Positions 17,993 to 27,098 of a DNA stretch of 64,000 nucleotides are shown here, piece after piece. Source of the DNA: Pseudomonadota bacterium (GTDB lineage Bacteria; Desulfobacterota; Binatia; Binatales; Binataceae); NCBI GenBank assembly GCA_021324885.1, contig JAJPIF010000016.1, positions 49,800 through 113,799 on the forward strand. Reading direction: 5' to 3'. Both the position numbers and the translations under genes were made by a program. Below the pieces are notes generated by a model. The model made no database searches, had not been told where the DNA came from, and saw only the letters and a list, made by a program, of their open reading frames with translations. The first letter of the stretch is position 1; each line of letters opens with the position of its first letter.

Positions 17993-19183
17993 CTAGCTCT
18001 TGGGCAGGCCCAGGGTACGCTCGCCGATGATGTTGCGGGATATTTCGGTGGTTCCCCCCGCGATTGTGACGCCCCGCACGCCCAGCACGCGATGCAACCA
18101 TTCGCGCCCGTCTGGTATTGAAGAATTGGGGGGCAGTTCCGCAAGCGTAGCGAAACCTCCGAGCATCTCGGTCGCCACCCGCATCATGTTCAACACCAGG
18201 TTGCAGCCGACCGTCTTGAGCATCGAGAGTTCCGGACCCGGCGGCAGACCTTTAATCTGGCGCGTCAGCGCGCGGTAGCCGGTCAATTTAAGCGATTCCA
18301 GTTCGATTTTGAGCTGGGCGATTTGCTGGCGGAAGTAATCATCCTCGCTGGCAGGGCGTCCATTGATCGTAACCTGGCGCGCCAGTTCGATCAGATGCTC
18401 AAGCTGGGAGGCATGATTATGGCCGCCCGAGATCGCCCGTTCGTAATTCAGCGTGGTCATTGCCACGCGCCATCCCTCATTCAGAGGACCGACCAGATGA
18501 TCCTTGGGCACGCGGACGGCATCGAAAAAGACCTCATTGAAATGATGCGCGCCGGTGATCTCGATTAGCGGCCGGACCTCCACGCCAGGGCTGTGCATGT
18601 CCACGTACATGCAACTGATGCCCTTGTGTTTGGGCGCGGCCGGATCGGTGCGCACCAGCATGTAAATCCAGTCGGCGAAATGGCCGGCCGAAGTCCAGAT
18701 CTTCTGGCCGGTTACTTCGAAGTAATCGCCCTTGTCGATCGCGCGGGTCTGGAGCGAAGCCAGGTCCGAACCGGCGTTGGGCTCCGAGTATCCCTGACAC
18801 CAGGTTTCCTCGCCACTGAGCATCGGCGCGAGCAGGCGCTTTTTCTGCGCTTCGGTGCCCCACTGGATCACGGTCGGACCCCATTGATTGATGGGCGGAT
18901 GGTTGGTCATGCGCGGCGCATGGGCGCGTTCGTACTCCTCGTCGTAGATGGCCTGCTCGATTATTCCGGCGCCGCGGCCACCGTACTCGCGCGGCCACCA
19001 GATTCCAATCCATCGCGCCGCCGCCAATTTTTTCTGAAAAGCCCGTCGTTTCTCGAATTCCTCGCGTGTTGCCGGAACCATATCCGCGGCATTGGCCTTG
19101 AGGTCTTCGGGCAAATTGGCCTCCAGCCACGTGCGCAACTCCATCCGGAAAGCTTGCTGCTCAGGGGTGTAATCAAAGTCCAT
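17993..19183 (-). CDS. acyl-CoA dehydrogenase
   Basis: A 396-residue flavoprotein that oxidises an acyl-CoA to the enoyl-CoA. Domains in order: helical N-domain from MDFDYTPEQQAFRMELR, beta domain with WCQGYSEPNAGSDLASLQT (FAD/substrate loop) and VTGQKIWTSAGHFADW, helical C-domain ending GVTIAGGTTEISRNIIGERT. At the position of the MCAD catalytic Glu (YEGT) this protein has Gly; a Glu in TTLNYERAISGG aligns with the alternative base of isovaleryl- and long-chain enzymes (inference). It is divergent from a second acyl-CoA dehydrogenase with a palindromic intergenic region. Confidence 0.94.
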   Translation of the reverse strand: MDFDYTPEQQAFRMELRTWLEANLPEDLKANAADMVPATREEFEKRRAFQKKLAAARWIGIWWPREYGGRGAGIIEQAIYDEEYERAHAPRMTNHPPINQWGPTVIQWGTEAQKKRLLAPMLSGEETWCQGYSEPNAGSDLASLQTRAIDKGDYFEVTGQKIWTSAGHFADWIYMLVRTDPAAPKHKGISCMYVDMHSPGVEVRPLIEITGAHHFNEVFFDAVRVPKDHLVGPLNEGWRVAMTTLNYERAISGGHNHASQLEHLIELARQVTINGRPASEDDYFRQQIAQLKIELESLKLTGYRALTRQIKGLPPGPELSMLKTVGCNLVLNMMRVATEMLGGFATLAELPPNSSIPDGREWLHRVLGVRGVTIAGGTTEISRNIIGERTLGLPKS

Positions 19184-19218
19184 GCAAATCTCCGCAGTAG
19201 GTCAAAACGCGCGTTCGA

Positions 19219-19257
19219 GATTTGACAGTTAAACGTGCGTGACGCGCCTGTCAAATC
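19219..19257. promoter_or_regulatory. 10-bp inverted repeat between divergent acyl-CoA dehydrogenase genes
   Basis: GATTTGACAG (19219-19228) and CTGTCAAATC (19248-19257) are perfect reverse complements separated by 19 bases. TTGACA occurs inside each arm and again at 19269-19274, so the region could hold both -35 boxes and an operator for a TetR/FadR-type regulator. Clear -10 boxes are not seen. No regulator gene is adjacent. Confidence 0.4.
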
Positions 19258-19342
19258 CTCAAACCCGCTTGACAAAAGAGCCCCTGTGCCTGGCATCTAT
19301 GGGTACCAAGCCGGGTATCGGCGAGGCGTGGAGGACCGCGGG

Positions 19343-20536
19343 ATGGACTTCGGATTCAGCGAAGAGCAAGAGCGCTTCAGAGCGCGCGTTCGAGCCTTTC
19401 TCGATTCGAACTTGCCTGAGGGCTGGGGCAGCGAGGATACGCGTCCAACCGATGAAGCCACGCGCGTCAGAGTGCTGCGCGAATGGCAAAAGAAGCTTTA
19501 CCAAAACGGCTTCGTCGGGATGGCGTGGCCGCGCCAGTACGGCGGCCAGGGCGCGACCCAGATCGAGCAGGCGATCTTTTACGAAGAGTTGGCGCGCTAC
19601 CGCTTGCCGGTGTCGATAAATCCCATCGGCGTGAACCTGGTCGGGCCTACGCTGATTGCCCATGGCACCGAGGCGCAGAAGCAGCGCTTTTTGCACGGCA
19701 TTCTTTCCGGCGAACACATCTGGTGCCAGTTGTTCTCCGAACCCAACGCCGGCTCCGATCTGGCTGCGCTGCGCACCCGCGCCGAACTGGACGGGGATGA
19801 GTTTGTGGTCAACGGGCAGAAGATCTGGAGTTCGTTCGCCCATTATGCGGACTGGGGAATCCTGCTGGCTCGCACCGATCCCACCGCGCCCAAGCATCGC
19901 GGCATCACCTATCTGCTGGTCGATATGAAATCGCCCGGCGTCAACCCGCGGCCGCTGCGCCAGATGCCTGGCAGTTCGGAGTTTTGCGAAACTTTTCTGG
20001 ACAACGTGCGGATTCCGCGCGACAACGTGGTCGGCCGAATCAATGAGGGGTGGCGCGTGGCGACAACGACGTTGTCCAACGAGCGCGGCACCACTACTCT
20101 GGCAACGATGGTGCGCTTTCAGCGCACCTTTGAGGAACTGGTCGAACTGGCGCGCAAGACGCGGCGGTCGGGGCGGCCGGCCACCGAAGATCCAATCGTG
20201 CGCAGCCGACTGGCGGAATTTTATGTCGATTTGCAGAAATTAAGATACTCGGCATTCCGCGCCTTTTCCGCCGTTCTCAGAGGCGGTTCACCCGGCGCGG
20301 AAGGCTCGACGCTGAAGCTGCACTGGTCGGAGTTCCATCAGCGGATGCAGGAATTCGCGATGGAGCTGCAGGGCTCCAACAGCCAATTGACTCGCGGCTC
20401 ACGCCACGCCACCCGCAACGGCCTGTGGCAGTATACGTTTTTGTGGTCGCGCTCGGACACGATCTATGCGGGAACCTCGGAGATCCAGCGCAACATAATC
20501 GCCCAGCGAGTTCTGGGTCTGCCGAAAATGACTTGA
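19343..20536 (+). CDS. acyl-CoA dehydrogenase
   Basis: A 397-residue acyl-CoA dehydrogenase: start MDFGFSEEQERFRARVRAFL, WCQLFSEPNAGSDLAALRT, VVNGQKIWSSFAHYADWG, and C-terminal IYAGTSEIQRNIIAQRVLGL. As in the divergent neighbour the YEGT Glu is replaced (YAGT), while a Glu in TTLSNERGTTTLA may serve as base. Frame is open to 19235, but ATG 19343 starts the conserved first helix and has GAGGAC in front. The two genes could encode two independent enzymes or a heteromeric pair; both keep the FAD segments, so independence is possible. Confidence 0.94.
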   Translation: MDFGFSEEQERFRARVRAFLDSNLPEGWGSEDTRPTDEATRVRVLREWQKKLYQNGFVGMAWPRQYGGQGATQIEQAIFYEELARYRLPVSINPIGVNLVGPTLIAHGTEAQKQRFLHGILSGEHIWCQLFSEPNAGSDLAALRTRAELDGDEFVVNGQKIWSSFAHYADWGILLARTDPTAPKHRGITYLLVDMKSPGVNPRPLRQMPGSSEFCETFLDNVRIPRDNVVGRINEGWRVATTTLSNERGTTTLATMVRFQRTFEELVELARKTRRSGRPATEDPIVRSRLAEFYVDLQKLRYSAFRAFSAVLRGGSPGAEGSTLKLHWSEFHQRMQEFAMELQGSNSQLTRGSRHATRNGLWQYTFLWSRSDTIYAGTSEIQRNIIAQRVLGLPKMT

Positions 20537-20578
20537 AACAATGCGGTTCGAACTGCTGTCGTTCCGGCATAGCAGGAG

Positions 20579-20656
20579 AAGACGCCGGCATCGACGACGG
20601 CGCTGCGCGCATACACGGATGATTTCCTGTCTGCCCCAGCCGGCGTCTTTTTTTTT
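20579..20656 (+). terminator. stem-loop with T-run after acyl-CoA dehydrogenase
   Basis: AAGACGCCGGC (20579-20589) pairs perfectly with GCCGGCGTCTT (20639-20649), followed by nine T (20648-20656). The 49-base loop is much longer than a normal intrinsic terminator and contains further GC pairs, so this may be a terminator with an extended apical structure. It separates the dehydrogenase from the convergent lactonase gene. Confidence 0.6.
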
Positions 20657-20662
20657 CGGATG

Positions 20663-21445
20663 CTACTCGATGGCCTTGGGGGCGGGTCCCATTTCGGCCC
20701 AATCGCTGGGATCGTGGCTGACCCAGATGCGCATGCCCTGCATGTCGCGCATCGCTTTGAGCCGGCGAATCGACGCGACCGACTGCTGCGGGTCGGTATC
20801 GACGAACATCGTGTGCTCCGTGTCCAGCGCGTCGCGCATGTGCACGACGTCGCCGGCCAGCACGATATTCTGATGGGGCAGACGGACGACCACGGAGGTG
20901 CTGCCCGGCGTATGACCGGGAGTGTGGATCAGTGTCAGGCTGCCGTCGCCAAACATGTCGAATTCGCCCTCCAGCTCCATCCACTGGTAATTGCGCGTAG
21001 GCAACAGGTCGTCAATCAGGAAGATGTTGCGCCGATCCGGCGCGGGCCAGTACGCGTAGCTCAGCTCCCCCTTCATCGTCAGCAGTTTGGCATGCGGGAA
21101 CATGAACAGACCGCCGGTATGATCCATGTGCAGATGCGACATGATCACGTACTTGACATCGGTGAGTTTGTAGCCCAACGCCTTAATCTGGTTGTCGACG
21201 GTGAGATCCCTGCTGAACTTGACCATGTTGCGGAACATCTCGCCCCAGTATGAGGCGACGTCTTCGGCGACCCTGGGATGGCAGCCGGTATCATAGAGCA
21301 CCAGTCCTTTGGGATGCTCGATCAGAAACGATGGCACCGGAACCTCGACGATTTCATTGTCGCCGCCGGCCATCAGGCTGGAGCGCGGGACCGTAAATAC
21401 CGCCCCCGGAAGCGCCCACATACGTCTTGCCTTGCCCTCTGCCAT
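20663..21445 (-). CDS. metallo-beta-lactamase-fold lactonase (AHL lactonase family)
   Basis: A 260-residue protein with the metal-site motif SHLHMDHTGG (HxHxDH), then HTPGHTPGS, AGDVVH and WVSHDP, giving a full dinuclear zinc site. Size and the N-terminal layout (VEVPVPSFLIEHPKGLVLYDTGCHP) fit the AttM/AiiA N-acyl homoserine lactonase group. Such enzymes open homoserine lactones or other lactones. No luxI or luxR gene is nearby, so the natural substrate may be a catabolic lactone. The start at 21445 gives MAEGKARRMWALPG. Confidence 0.85.
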   Translation of the reverse strand: MAEGKARRMWALPGAVFTVPRSSLMAGGDNEIVEVPVPSFLIEHPKGLVLYDTGCHPRVAEDVASYWGEMFRNMVKFSRDLTVDNQIKALGYKLTDVKYVIMSHLHMDHTGGLFMFPHAKLLTMKGELSYAYWPAPDRRNIFLIDDLLPTRNYQWMELEGEFDMFGDGSLTLIHTPGHTPGSTSVVVRLPHQNIVLAGDVVHMRDALDTEHTMFVDTDPQQSVASIRRLKAMRDMQGMRIWVSHDPSDWAEMGPAPKAIE

Positions 21446-21715
21446 GGATCAAACCTCGCTCGCTTTACTGCCGTCGCATATAACACAGCACGCGGGCGCC
21501 CGAAAAGCGCCCGATCAGCAATCTCTGCTGTGTCTCGATGAACCATCGAAAAGCCCCTGTCAGCGCGCGATTTGTCGCCTTTGGATACAACCAGGAACCG
21601 ATGGCGGGCGCCTGGTGGTATCCGCTACGGGCACGCTCTGTGCGTATGGAGCCCGGCGGGGGATGGAGGACGGGCGGCCGAATTGGATTACGGTGACTTC
21701 AATGGCGGACAGCAG

Positions 21716-23728
21716 ATGCCCAAGGCAGCGCTCAGATCGATGAGAGGTGAGAGTACGGCCATTGATGCGGGAACGGCCGTACCTCACGATGGGACCGACG
21801 CCGACGTTCACGCCTCGCACGCACCGCGTGGCGGGATGACGGCATTGACGATCGGGGCTTTGGGCGTGGTGTTCGGCGATATCGGCACGTCGCCACTGTA
21901 CGCGGTCAACGAGATTTTCTTCGGGCATGGCCACGTCACACCGACGGCTTGGAACGTCCGCGGATGCATCTCGCTCGTGCTATGGGCGCTTACAATCGTG
22001 GTCGCCCTGAAGTACGTCATTTTTGTGCTGCGCGCACACAACGACGGCGAGGGCGGAGTGTTCGCGCTCTACGGTCTGCTTCACAACCACAAAAGACGCG
22101 GTACCATGGTGCTGCTCTCCGGTCTGATGCTGGGAGCAGGTTTGGTCTTTGGCGACGGTGTAATCACACCGGCAATCAGTGTGCTGTCGGCGGTGGAGGG
22201 GGTCAGGGTTGCCACCCCGATGTTTGCCGAAGCGGTTGTGCCGTTTACAGTGGCGATCCTCACCGCGCTCTTTGCGATCCAGTACAAAGGGACGGCAGGC
22301 GTTGGAAAAATCTTCGGCCCACTGCTCATTTTCTGGTTTGCCACGATCGGCACGCTCGGAGCGGCTCAGATTGCGCATCATCCGCAAATCCTGCAGGCGC
22401 TCAATCCGCTTTATGGCCTGCGATTTCTCGCCCAAGCCGGTTTGCACCCGACCCTGCTGGTGCTGGGCGCCTTGATGCTGGTCGTAACGGGCGGCGAGGC
22501 GCTTTACGCGGATATGGGTCACTTCGGAGCATCGCCGATCCGTGCCGGATGGTTCGGGCTGGTCTACCCGGCGCTGATCCTCAACTATCTCGGGCAGGGC
22601 GCGTTCCTGCTCGGCGGCGCGCCGGTGGCGGGTGACAAGCTGTTCTTCAGTCTGGTCCCCGGCTTGTTCCTGATACCGATGGTGGTGCTTGCGACCGCCT
22701 CCACTATTGTCGCGTCGCAGGCGCTTATTTCGGGCGCGTTCTCTTTGACGTCTCAAGGGATGGCGTTGGGACTGTTTCCGCGGCTGCATATCGTCCATAC
22801 CCACTCTGCGCGTGCGGGCCAGATCTACATGCCGTTCGTAAACTGGGCGCTTTATTTCGGCGCCGTCCTGTTGGTGCTGGTTTTCCGCTCCAGCTCCGCG
22901 CTGGCATCGGCTTACGGGTTAGCGGTGTCGGGCGAGATGGTGGCGACCTCAGTAGCGATGTTCCCAGTGGGTCGTTGGTACTGGAAATGGGGACTGGCAC
23001 GCAGTGCGCTGCTGTTCGGCGCGTTCGCCGCCGTTGACGGCTCTTTCTTCGTGGCCAACTCGCTTAAGTTCTTCGAGGGCGGCTTCGTTCCGTTTTCCAT
23101 CGGGTTGGCGCTGTTCCTGGTGATGGTGACGTGGCGATGGGGCCGAAAAGCAACTTTCGCGGCGTATTCGGCCAAACATACGATGACGATGGCCGAGCTG
23201 GTCCGAATCCATCGCCGCTCCGAGGTATTCATCGAACGCAACGCGCTGCTGATGGTGCCCAAGCCACTGCGCGATGAGCGTGACCATACCCCCGCGCTGA
23301 TGCAATTGCTGTGGGATCGCTACGGCATCCTGCCCCGCAACCTTGTGTTCGTCGAGGTTATCCATCGCAAGGTGCCCTACGTCCACGACGATCGCTATCA
23401 GGTGACGGTTTTTCACCGCGACCCGCACAAGGGAAGCGTCATCAGTGTTACGCTCAGCTTCGGCTTCATGGAGGATCCCAACGTCGAGCGCATCCTGGAG
23501 CAGCTCGCAACCCATCGGGAAATTGATCTGCCGCCCGACGTTCACAAATGGATCGTCCACGTCTCGGTGGAAAATCTCCTCCCGTCCAGGGCGATGGGCC
23601 TGATCGGACGCTTCCGTCTGCGGCTATTCGCCTTTCTGCGGCACGTCTCGCAGCCCGCTCATTACTACTATGGTTTAGGCGATGCGGTGCAGCTCTCGGC
23701 CGAGATTATGCCGGTGCGCGTCAGGTGA
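21716..23728 (+). CDS. kup: Kup/HAK/KT potassium transporter
   Basis: A 670-residue inner-membrane protein for proton-coupled K+ uptake. The family signature GALGVVFGDIGTSPLYA is followed by about 12 hydrophobic segments in the first 450 residues and a soluble C-terminal tail of about 150 residues (VTVFHRDPHKGSVISVTLSFG). The frame is open from 21572, but residues before ATG 21716 look non-coding; ATG 21740 is another candidate start. An Asp/His-containing hydrophilic stretch (VPHDGTDADVHASHAPRGG) precedes the first helix, slightly longer than usual. No c-di-AMP riboswitch was recognised upstream. Confidence 0.93.
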   Translation: MPKAALRSMRGESTAIDAGTAVPHDGTDADVHASHAPRGGMTALTIGALGVVFGDIGTSPLYAVNEIFFGHGHVTPTAWNVRGCISLVLWALTIVVALKYVIFVLRAHNDGEGGVFALYGLLHNHKRRGTMVLLSGLMLGAGLVFGDGVITPAISVLSAVEGVRVATPMFAEAVVPFTVAILTALFAIQYKGTAGVGKIFGPLLIFWFATIGTLGAAQIAHHPQILQALNPLYGLRFLAQAGLHPTLLVLGALMLVVTGGEALYADMGHFGASPIRAGWFGLVYPALILNYLGQGAFLLGGAPVAGDKLFFSLVPGLFLIPMVVLATASTIVASQALISGAFSLTSQGMALGLFPRLHIVHTHSARAGQIYMPFVNWALYFGAVLLVLVFRSSSALASAYGLAVSGEMVATSVAMFPVGRWYWKWGLARSALLFGAFAAVDGSFFVANSLKFFEGGFVPFSIGLALFLVMVTWRWGRKATFAAYSAKHTMTMAELVRIHRRSEVFIERNALLMVPKPLRDERDHTPALMQLLWDRYGILPRNLVFVEVIHRKVPYVHDDRYQVTVFHRDPHKGSVISVTLSFGFMEDPNVERILEQLATHREIDLPPDVHKWIVHVSVENLLPSRAMGLIGRFRLRLFAFLRHVSQPAHYYYGLGDAVQLSAEIMPVRVR

Positions 23729-23951
23729 ACGGCGGAGCTTCCATTTATTGCTCGTCCCATTTTGTAATGAGAAGAATTTACACAGGAGCTCGCCGCCAGC
23801 TATGCGCTTGGCTGGCCGGTGAGAGTATGCGCCACAGTCCTTGAGCGTTTGATTTCCTGCAACATCAGGCTGGAAAAGGAATTGTGGGCGGACGCTGAGG
23901 TCCGGGCATAAAGGTTGCCTTTAAAATGGGGCATCCAGTCGAGGTCTTTCC

Positions 23952-24530
23952 ATGAAAATCAAAACAATGTTTATTTCCGCCTCCGTGGTTGCGGTGGCCA
24001 TGGCATTCTCGCCTCTTGCTCGGGCGCAGAGCCTCTCACAATGGGGCAACGCTATCGTGGGCACTGGTCATGAGATTTGGCAGGGAACCGAGCACGTGTT
24101 CCATCAGGTTGCCGATGACCCGATTCTGATCGAACGGACAAAGTCTGCCCTCGACGAGAATCCGGTTACCCGCGATCAGCCAGTTATTGTGTCCGCGAAC
24201 AACGGCGTCATAGTCCTGGAAGGGCGGGTCAGCCGGCAAGTCGCTGACACCGCCGTTGGCATCGCCCGCCAGGTTCCGGGCGCTCGCGGCGTTGACAATG
24301 AAATGCTGTACGAAGGAGCGTTCATAGCGCGCAACGATACCGCTGAGCATCGCTTCGGCGGGACGAATTCCGGAGTGGAAAACCCCAATCGTTTTGATAA
24401 CGGGCAGAACGCTCCGAAATCCAACGCCAATGGCGGCGCTCATTATGGCCCTGACCGTGGTCCGGCGAACGCGCCGAAAAACGCGAATAACGGCCCCCAC
24501 AACGGACCGGATAATGGCGCGAATGAATGA
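23952..24530 (+). CDS. exported BON-domain protein with Asn/Gly/Pro-rich tail
   Basis: A 192-residue protein. Residues 1-25 are a Sec signal peptide ending ARA. A BON domain (about 55-115: LIERTKSALDENPVTRDQPV, NNGVIVLEGRVSRQVADTAV, PGARGVDNEML) should bind membranes or lipids in the periplasm, as in OsmY/DolP. The last about 55 residues are low-complexity (YGPDRGPANAPKNANNGPHN), probably disordered. ATG 23952 has a CGAGG site. The gene stands alone, convergent with the lipoprotein gene 44 bases away. Confidence 0.82.
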   Translation: MKIKTMFISASVVAVAMAFSPLARAQSLSQWGNAIVGTGHEIWQGTEHVFHQVADDPILIERTKSALDENPVTRDQPVIVSANNGVIVLEGRVSRQVADTAVGIARQVPGARGVDNEMLYEGAFIARNDTAEHRFGGTNSGVENPNRFDNGQNAPKSNANGGAHYGPDRGPANAPKNANNGPHNGPDNGANE

Positions 24531-24574
24531 TGCCTGCCGATGGGCGATGGACCGCGGGGAGGACGCCCGCGACC

Positions 24575-25222
24575 TCAGGGTTGCGGCGGGGGTGGAAAGC
24601 AGGGCAATGCCTCACCGAGTGCATAACGGTAAGTCGCGCCTTTCCACACAAAAGTCCCCTCGCCTTTGCCGAAGTTGACGGTTAGCGGAACCAGTTCGAT
24701 GACCGGACCTGAGTCGGACTGCAGCGGACGGTAGGCGATATATTCACTGCCGGTTTTGGGCAAGGGGCCCAGCGGCGGAGTGAAATTCATCTGCAGAAGA
24801 TGGAGCGCCGGACGCCATCCTGCGGCGTTGGTGCCTTGGCCCACAATCGCTTCCCATTGCGGCTTTCCCAGCGACCCGCTGACCTGCAATTCGCGATATT
24901 CGGGCGCACCCCCCGCCCCCAGACGCACTTCAATCACGTTGGGGGCGTTCATCTCCAGGTCCGCGCAGCGATCCTCGCGGGCCAGAGGATCCTCGCCTGG
25001 ATGGTCCTTGTCGGCAGCGGCAACTGAATTCTGATGCGCCTCGACCGCGCTGCCGATAGCCCCATTGACCACCGCGGAACCCACCCCCTCGACCGCATCG
25101 ACCGCAAGCGGGATAGCGCCCAGCACGCAGCCCTGACAGCCGATTATCACTAACAGGACGAAAAGCACGGTGGCTGACCGGGGGAGCGAGCAGCTCAAAA
25201 ACTGCGCAAACGGCACTTTCAC
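24575..25222 (-). CDS. predicted lipoprotein of unknown function
   Basis: A 215-residue protein if translation starts at GTG 25222; the frame is open to 25420 but the extra residues look non-coding. A hydrophobic stretch ending VIIGC (Cys 29) fits a lipoprotein signal. The mature part (ADLEMNAPNVIEVRLGAGG, PLQSDSGPVIELVPLTVNFG) has no domain I know; it reads as a beta-rich periplasmic protein. Cys 29 and Cys 32 are both near the lipobox, so the exact acylated residue is uncertain. Start and function are both tentative. Confidence 0.6.
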   Translation of the reverse strand: MKVPFAQFLSCSLPRSATVLFVLLVIIGCQGCVLGAIPLAVDAVEGVGSAVVNGAIGSAVEAHQNSVAAADKDHPGEDPLAREDRCADLEMNAPNVIEVRLGAGGAPEYRELQVSGSLGKPQWEAIVGQGTNAAGWRPALHLLQMNFTPPLGPLPKTGSEYIAYRPLQSDSGPVIELVPLTVNFGKGEGTFVWKGATYRYALGEALPCFPPPPQP

Positions 25223-25457
25223 CGGTCCAAGTTTAGCGGCTTGCGCTCTATAGTGTTTCAAGTTTCCCGGCCCGCTCCCGAACGATTCGTAATCTTTATA
25301 CCATCGAATAGGAAAAATTGATGTCCAAAGCTCAATGCGCTTGCACATGAATATGCACAGGAAATAGCGTTTTCCAGGGCTGGAAACCGCTTGAAGCCGC
25401 CGCACTGATAGACGCATCATCCTCCATGCGTGCCCATCCGAAAGGAGGCTTGAGACG

Positions 25458-26045
25458 ATGGCCGACCAAATTTCGATCGAGCGCTCGCGTACAGCGGTCC
25501 TGATAATGGACTACCAGAAAGCGGTGGTTGACGGATTCGCTACCGATCAGCAAGCGTTGCTCAAGCGTGCCGCGGACGTGCTTGCGAACGCGCGCCGCGC
25601 CGGTCTCAAAATTATCTATATCGTGGTCGGCTTCCGGCCCGGATATCCTGAGATCAGTCCACGTAACGTCAATTTCAACGCGATCAAACAATCCGGCCGA
25701 TTTCACAACGAACCCGGCACGGAGATACATCCGGCGGTCGCTCCGCAACCCGCAGACATTGTAGTCACCAAGCATCGCGTCGGAGCGTTTCCGGGCACCG
25801 ACCTCGAGATGATTCTGCGGGCTCAGGACATCGAGACACTGGTGATGTTCGGAATTGCCACCAGCGGCGTCGTGCTCTCGACCCTGCGCTATGCCGCCGA
25901 CGCGGATTACCGCCTGATAGTCGTCAAGGACTGCTGCTCCGACCGCGACCCGGAGGTCCATCGCGTCCTGACCGAAAAAGTCTTCCCGCGTCAGGCCGGG
26001 GTCATCACCGCGGCTGAGTTCATTGCGACTATCGGAAAGCCTTAG
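25458..26045 (+). CDS. isochorismatase-like protein without catalytic Cys
   Basis: A 195-residue protein of the cysteine-hydrolase / isochorismatase superfamily. The Asp (LIMDYQ) and Lys (VVTKHRVGAF) of the family triad are present, but at the Cys position the segment reads GIATSGVVLSTLRYAADADY, giving Val instead of Cys. Isochorismatases such as EntB also lack this Cys, while amidases need it, so hydrolysis of a vinyl ether or a non-catalytic role is more likely than amide hydrolysis. A ribosome site AAAGGAGG precedes ATG 25458. It is divergent from the lipoprotein gene. Confidence 0.87.
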   Translation: MADQISIERSRTAVLIMDYQKAVVDGFATDQQALLKRAADVLANARRAGLKIIYIVVGFRPGYPEISPRNVNFNAIKQSGRFHNEPGTEIHPAVAPQPADIVVTKHRVGAFPGTDLEMILRAQDIETLVMFGIATSGVVLSTLRYAADADYRLIVVKDCCSDRDPEVHRVLTEKVFPRQAGVITAAEFIATIGKP

Positions 26046-26180
26046 TAGCGCAACTGGGGTTCCGCTCCGTGCGCCCCCGGAAGGCGCAAAGGAGTTCGCA
26101 ATCGACCGTGATGCGGTTTTTCGTGCGCAGGCGATGGACCCGGAAGTCGATCTGCAAGGACCAGGCTTCAAACTATCGGG

Positions 26181-26945
26181 TCACGCGATCGCGCCCCCAT
26201 TGGCGCGAATTATCTCGCCGTTGATCGTGGTGTTGGCGGCCGAGGCCACGAACACGATCACTTGCGCGACCTCTTCCGATGTCGGTACGTGCCGGATCGG
26301 CGATATCCTGGCGGCCTGTTCGACCGCTTCAGGCATCGAGCGGCGCACCGCTTCGGTCAGGGTCAATCCGGGCATCACGACGTTGGTGAGAATGCCCTCG
26401 GGCGCCAGCTCTTTGGCCAGCGTGCGGGTCAATCCATGCAGGGCCGCCTTGGCTGCACCGTAGGTCGCGCCGCCGGGAAATCCATCGGCTGCGACCACTG
26501 AGGACACATTGACGATCCGGCCCCAGCGTTCGCGGCGCATGTATGGCAGCACGGCGCCGATCGCCACGTGCGCGCCCTCGAAATTACCGCGCAGCAAGTC
26601 GCGCCATTGCTCGGCGGGCACTTCCTCGAAGCGGCTCTTGGCGACGGCGCGCTCGCCCGCGTGGATCGCGTTATTGATCAGGATGTGCAGCTTGCCCCAT
26701 CGCTCGACGACCGCATCGACGGCATTGCGGATCGACTGATCCGAGCTGATATCGAGCTGGATCGCGAAGGCGTCGCCGCCGCGCTCGCGGATTCCGGCCG
26801 CGACCGCTTCCCCACGCTCGCGCAGAGTATGATAGGTGACGGCCACCCGAGCCCCCTCGCGCCCCAGCAGTTCGGCAGTGGCCCGTCCGATTCCGCGCGA
26901 ACTGCCGGTAACCAATGCCACGCGATCTTTCAGCCCAAGTTCCAT
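26181..26945 (-). CDS. SDR-family oxidoreductase (FabG-like)
   Basis: A 254-residue short-chain dehydrogenase. Cofactor motif TGSSRGIGRATAELLG, NNAIHAG in place of the usual NNAG, catalytic Ser in VNVSSVVAADG and the Tyr-Lys pair in ATYGAAKAALHGL. It should reduce a 3-oxoacyl thioester or another ketone with NAD(P)H. ATG 26945 is preferred over the open frame to 26993 because AAGGAAAAGGTG lies in front. It converges with the isochorismatase-like gene, 135 bases apart; substrate unknown. Confidence 0.88.
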   Translation of the reverse strand: MELGLKDRVALVTGSSRGIGRATAELLGREGARVAVTYHTLRERGEAVAAGIRERGGDAFAIQLDISSDQSIRNAVDAVVERWGKLHILINNAIHAGERAVAKSRFEEVPAEQWRDLLRGNFEGAHVAIGAVLPYMRRERWGRIVNVSSVVAADGFPGGATYGAAKAALHGLTRTLAKELAPEGILTNVVMPGLTLTEAVRRSMPEAVEQAARISPIRHVPTSEEVAQVIVFVASAANTTINGEIIRANGGAIA

Positions 26946-27098
26946 GATCGACACCTTTTCCTTCCGGTAGCTGCACGATTTTAGCCGCCGCATCGGGTGC
27001 GCTTCCAGTTCCGGTGGGCCTCAGGTCGGCGGCGCCGTTTCATTCATTTGACACAGCGCGGCGCGATATGATTTGACGGCGCAAAAAGGGAAAACGCG

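Noticed and set aside
20663..21445. Quorum-quenching lactonase as firm function
   Set aside because: The fold and zinc motif fit, but there is no AHL system nearby and many lactonase-family members act on other lactones.
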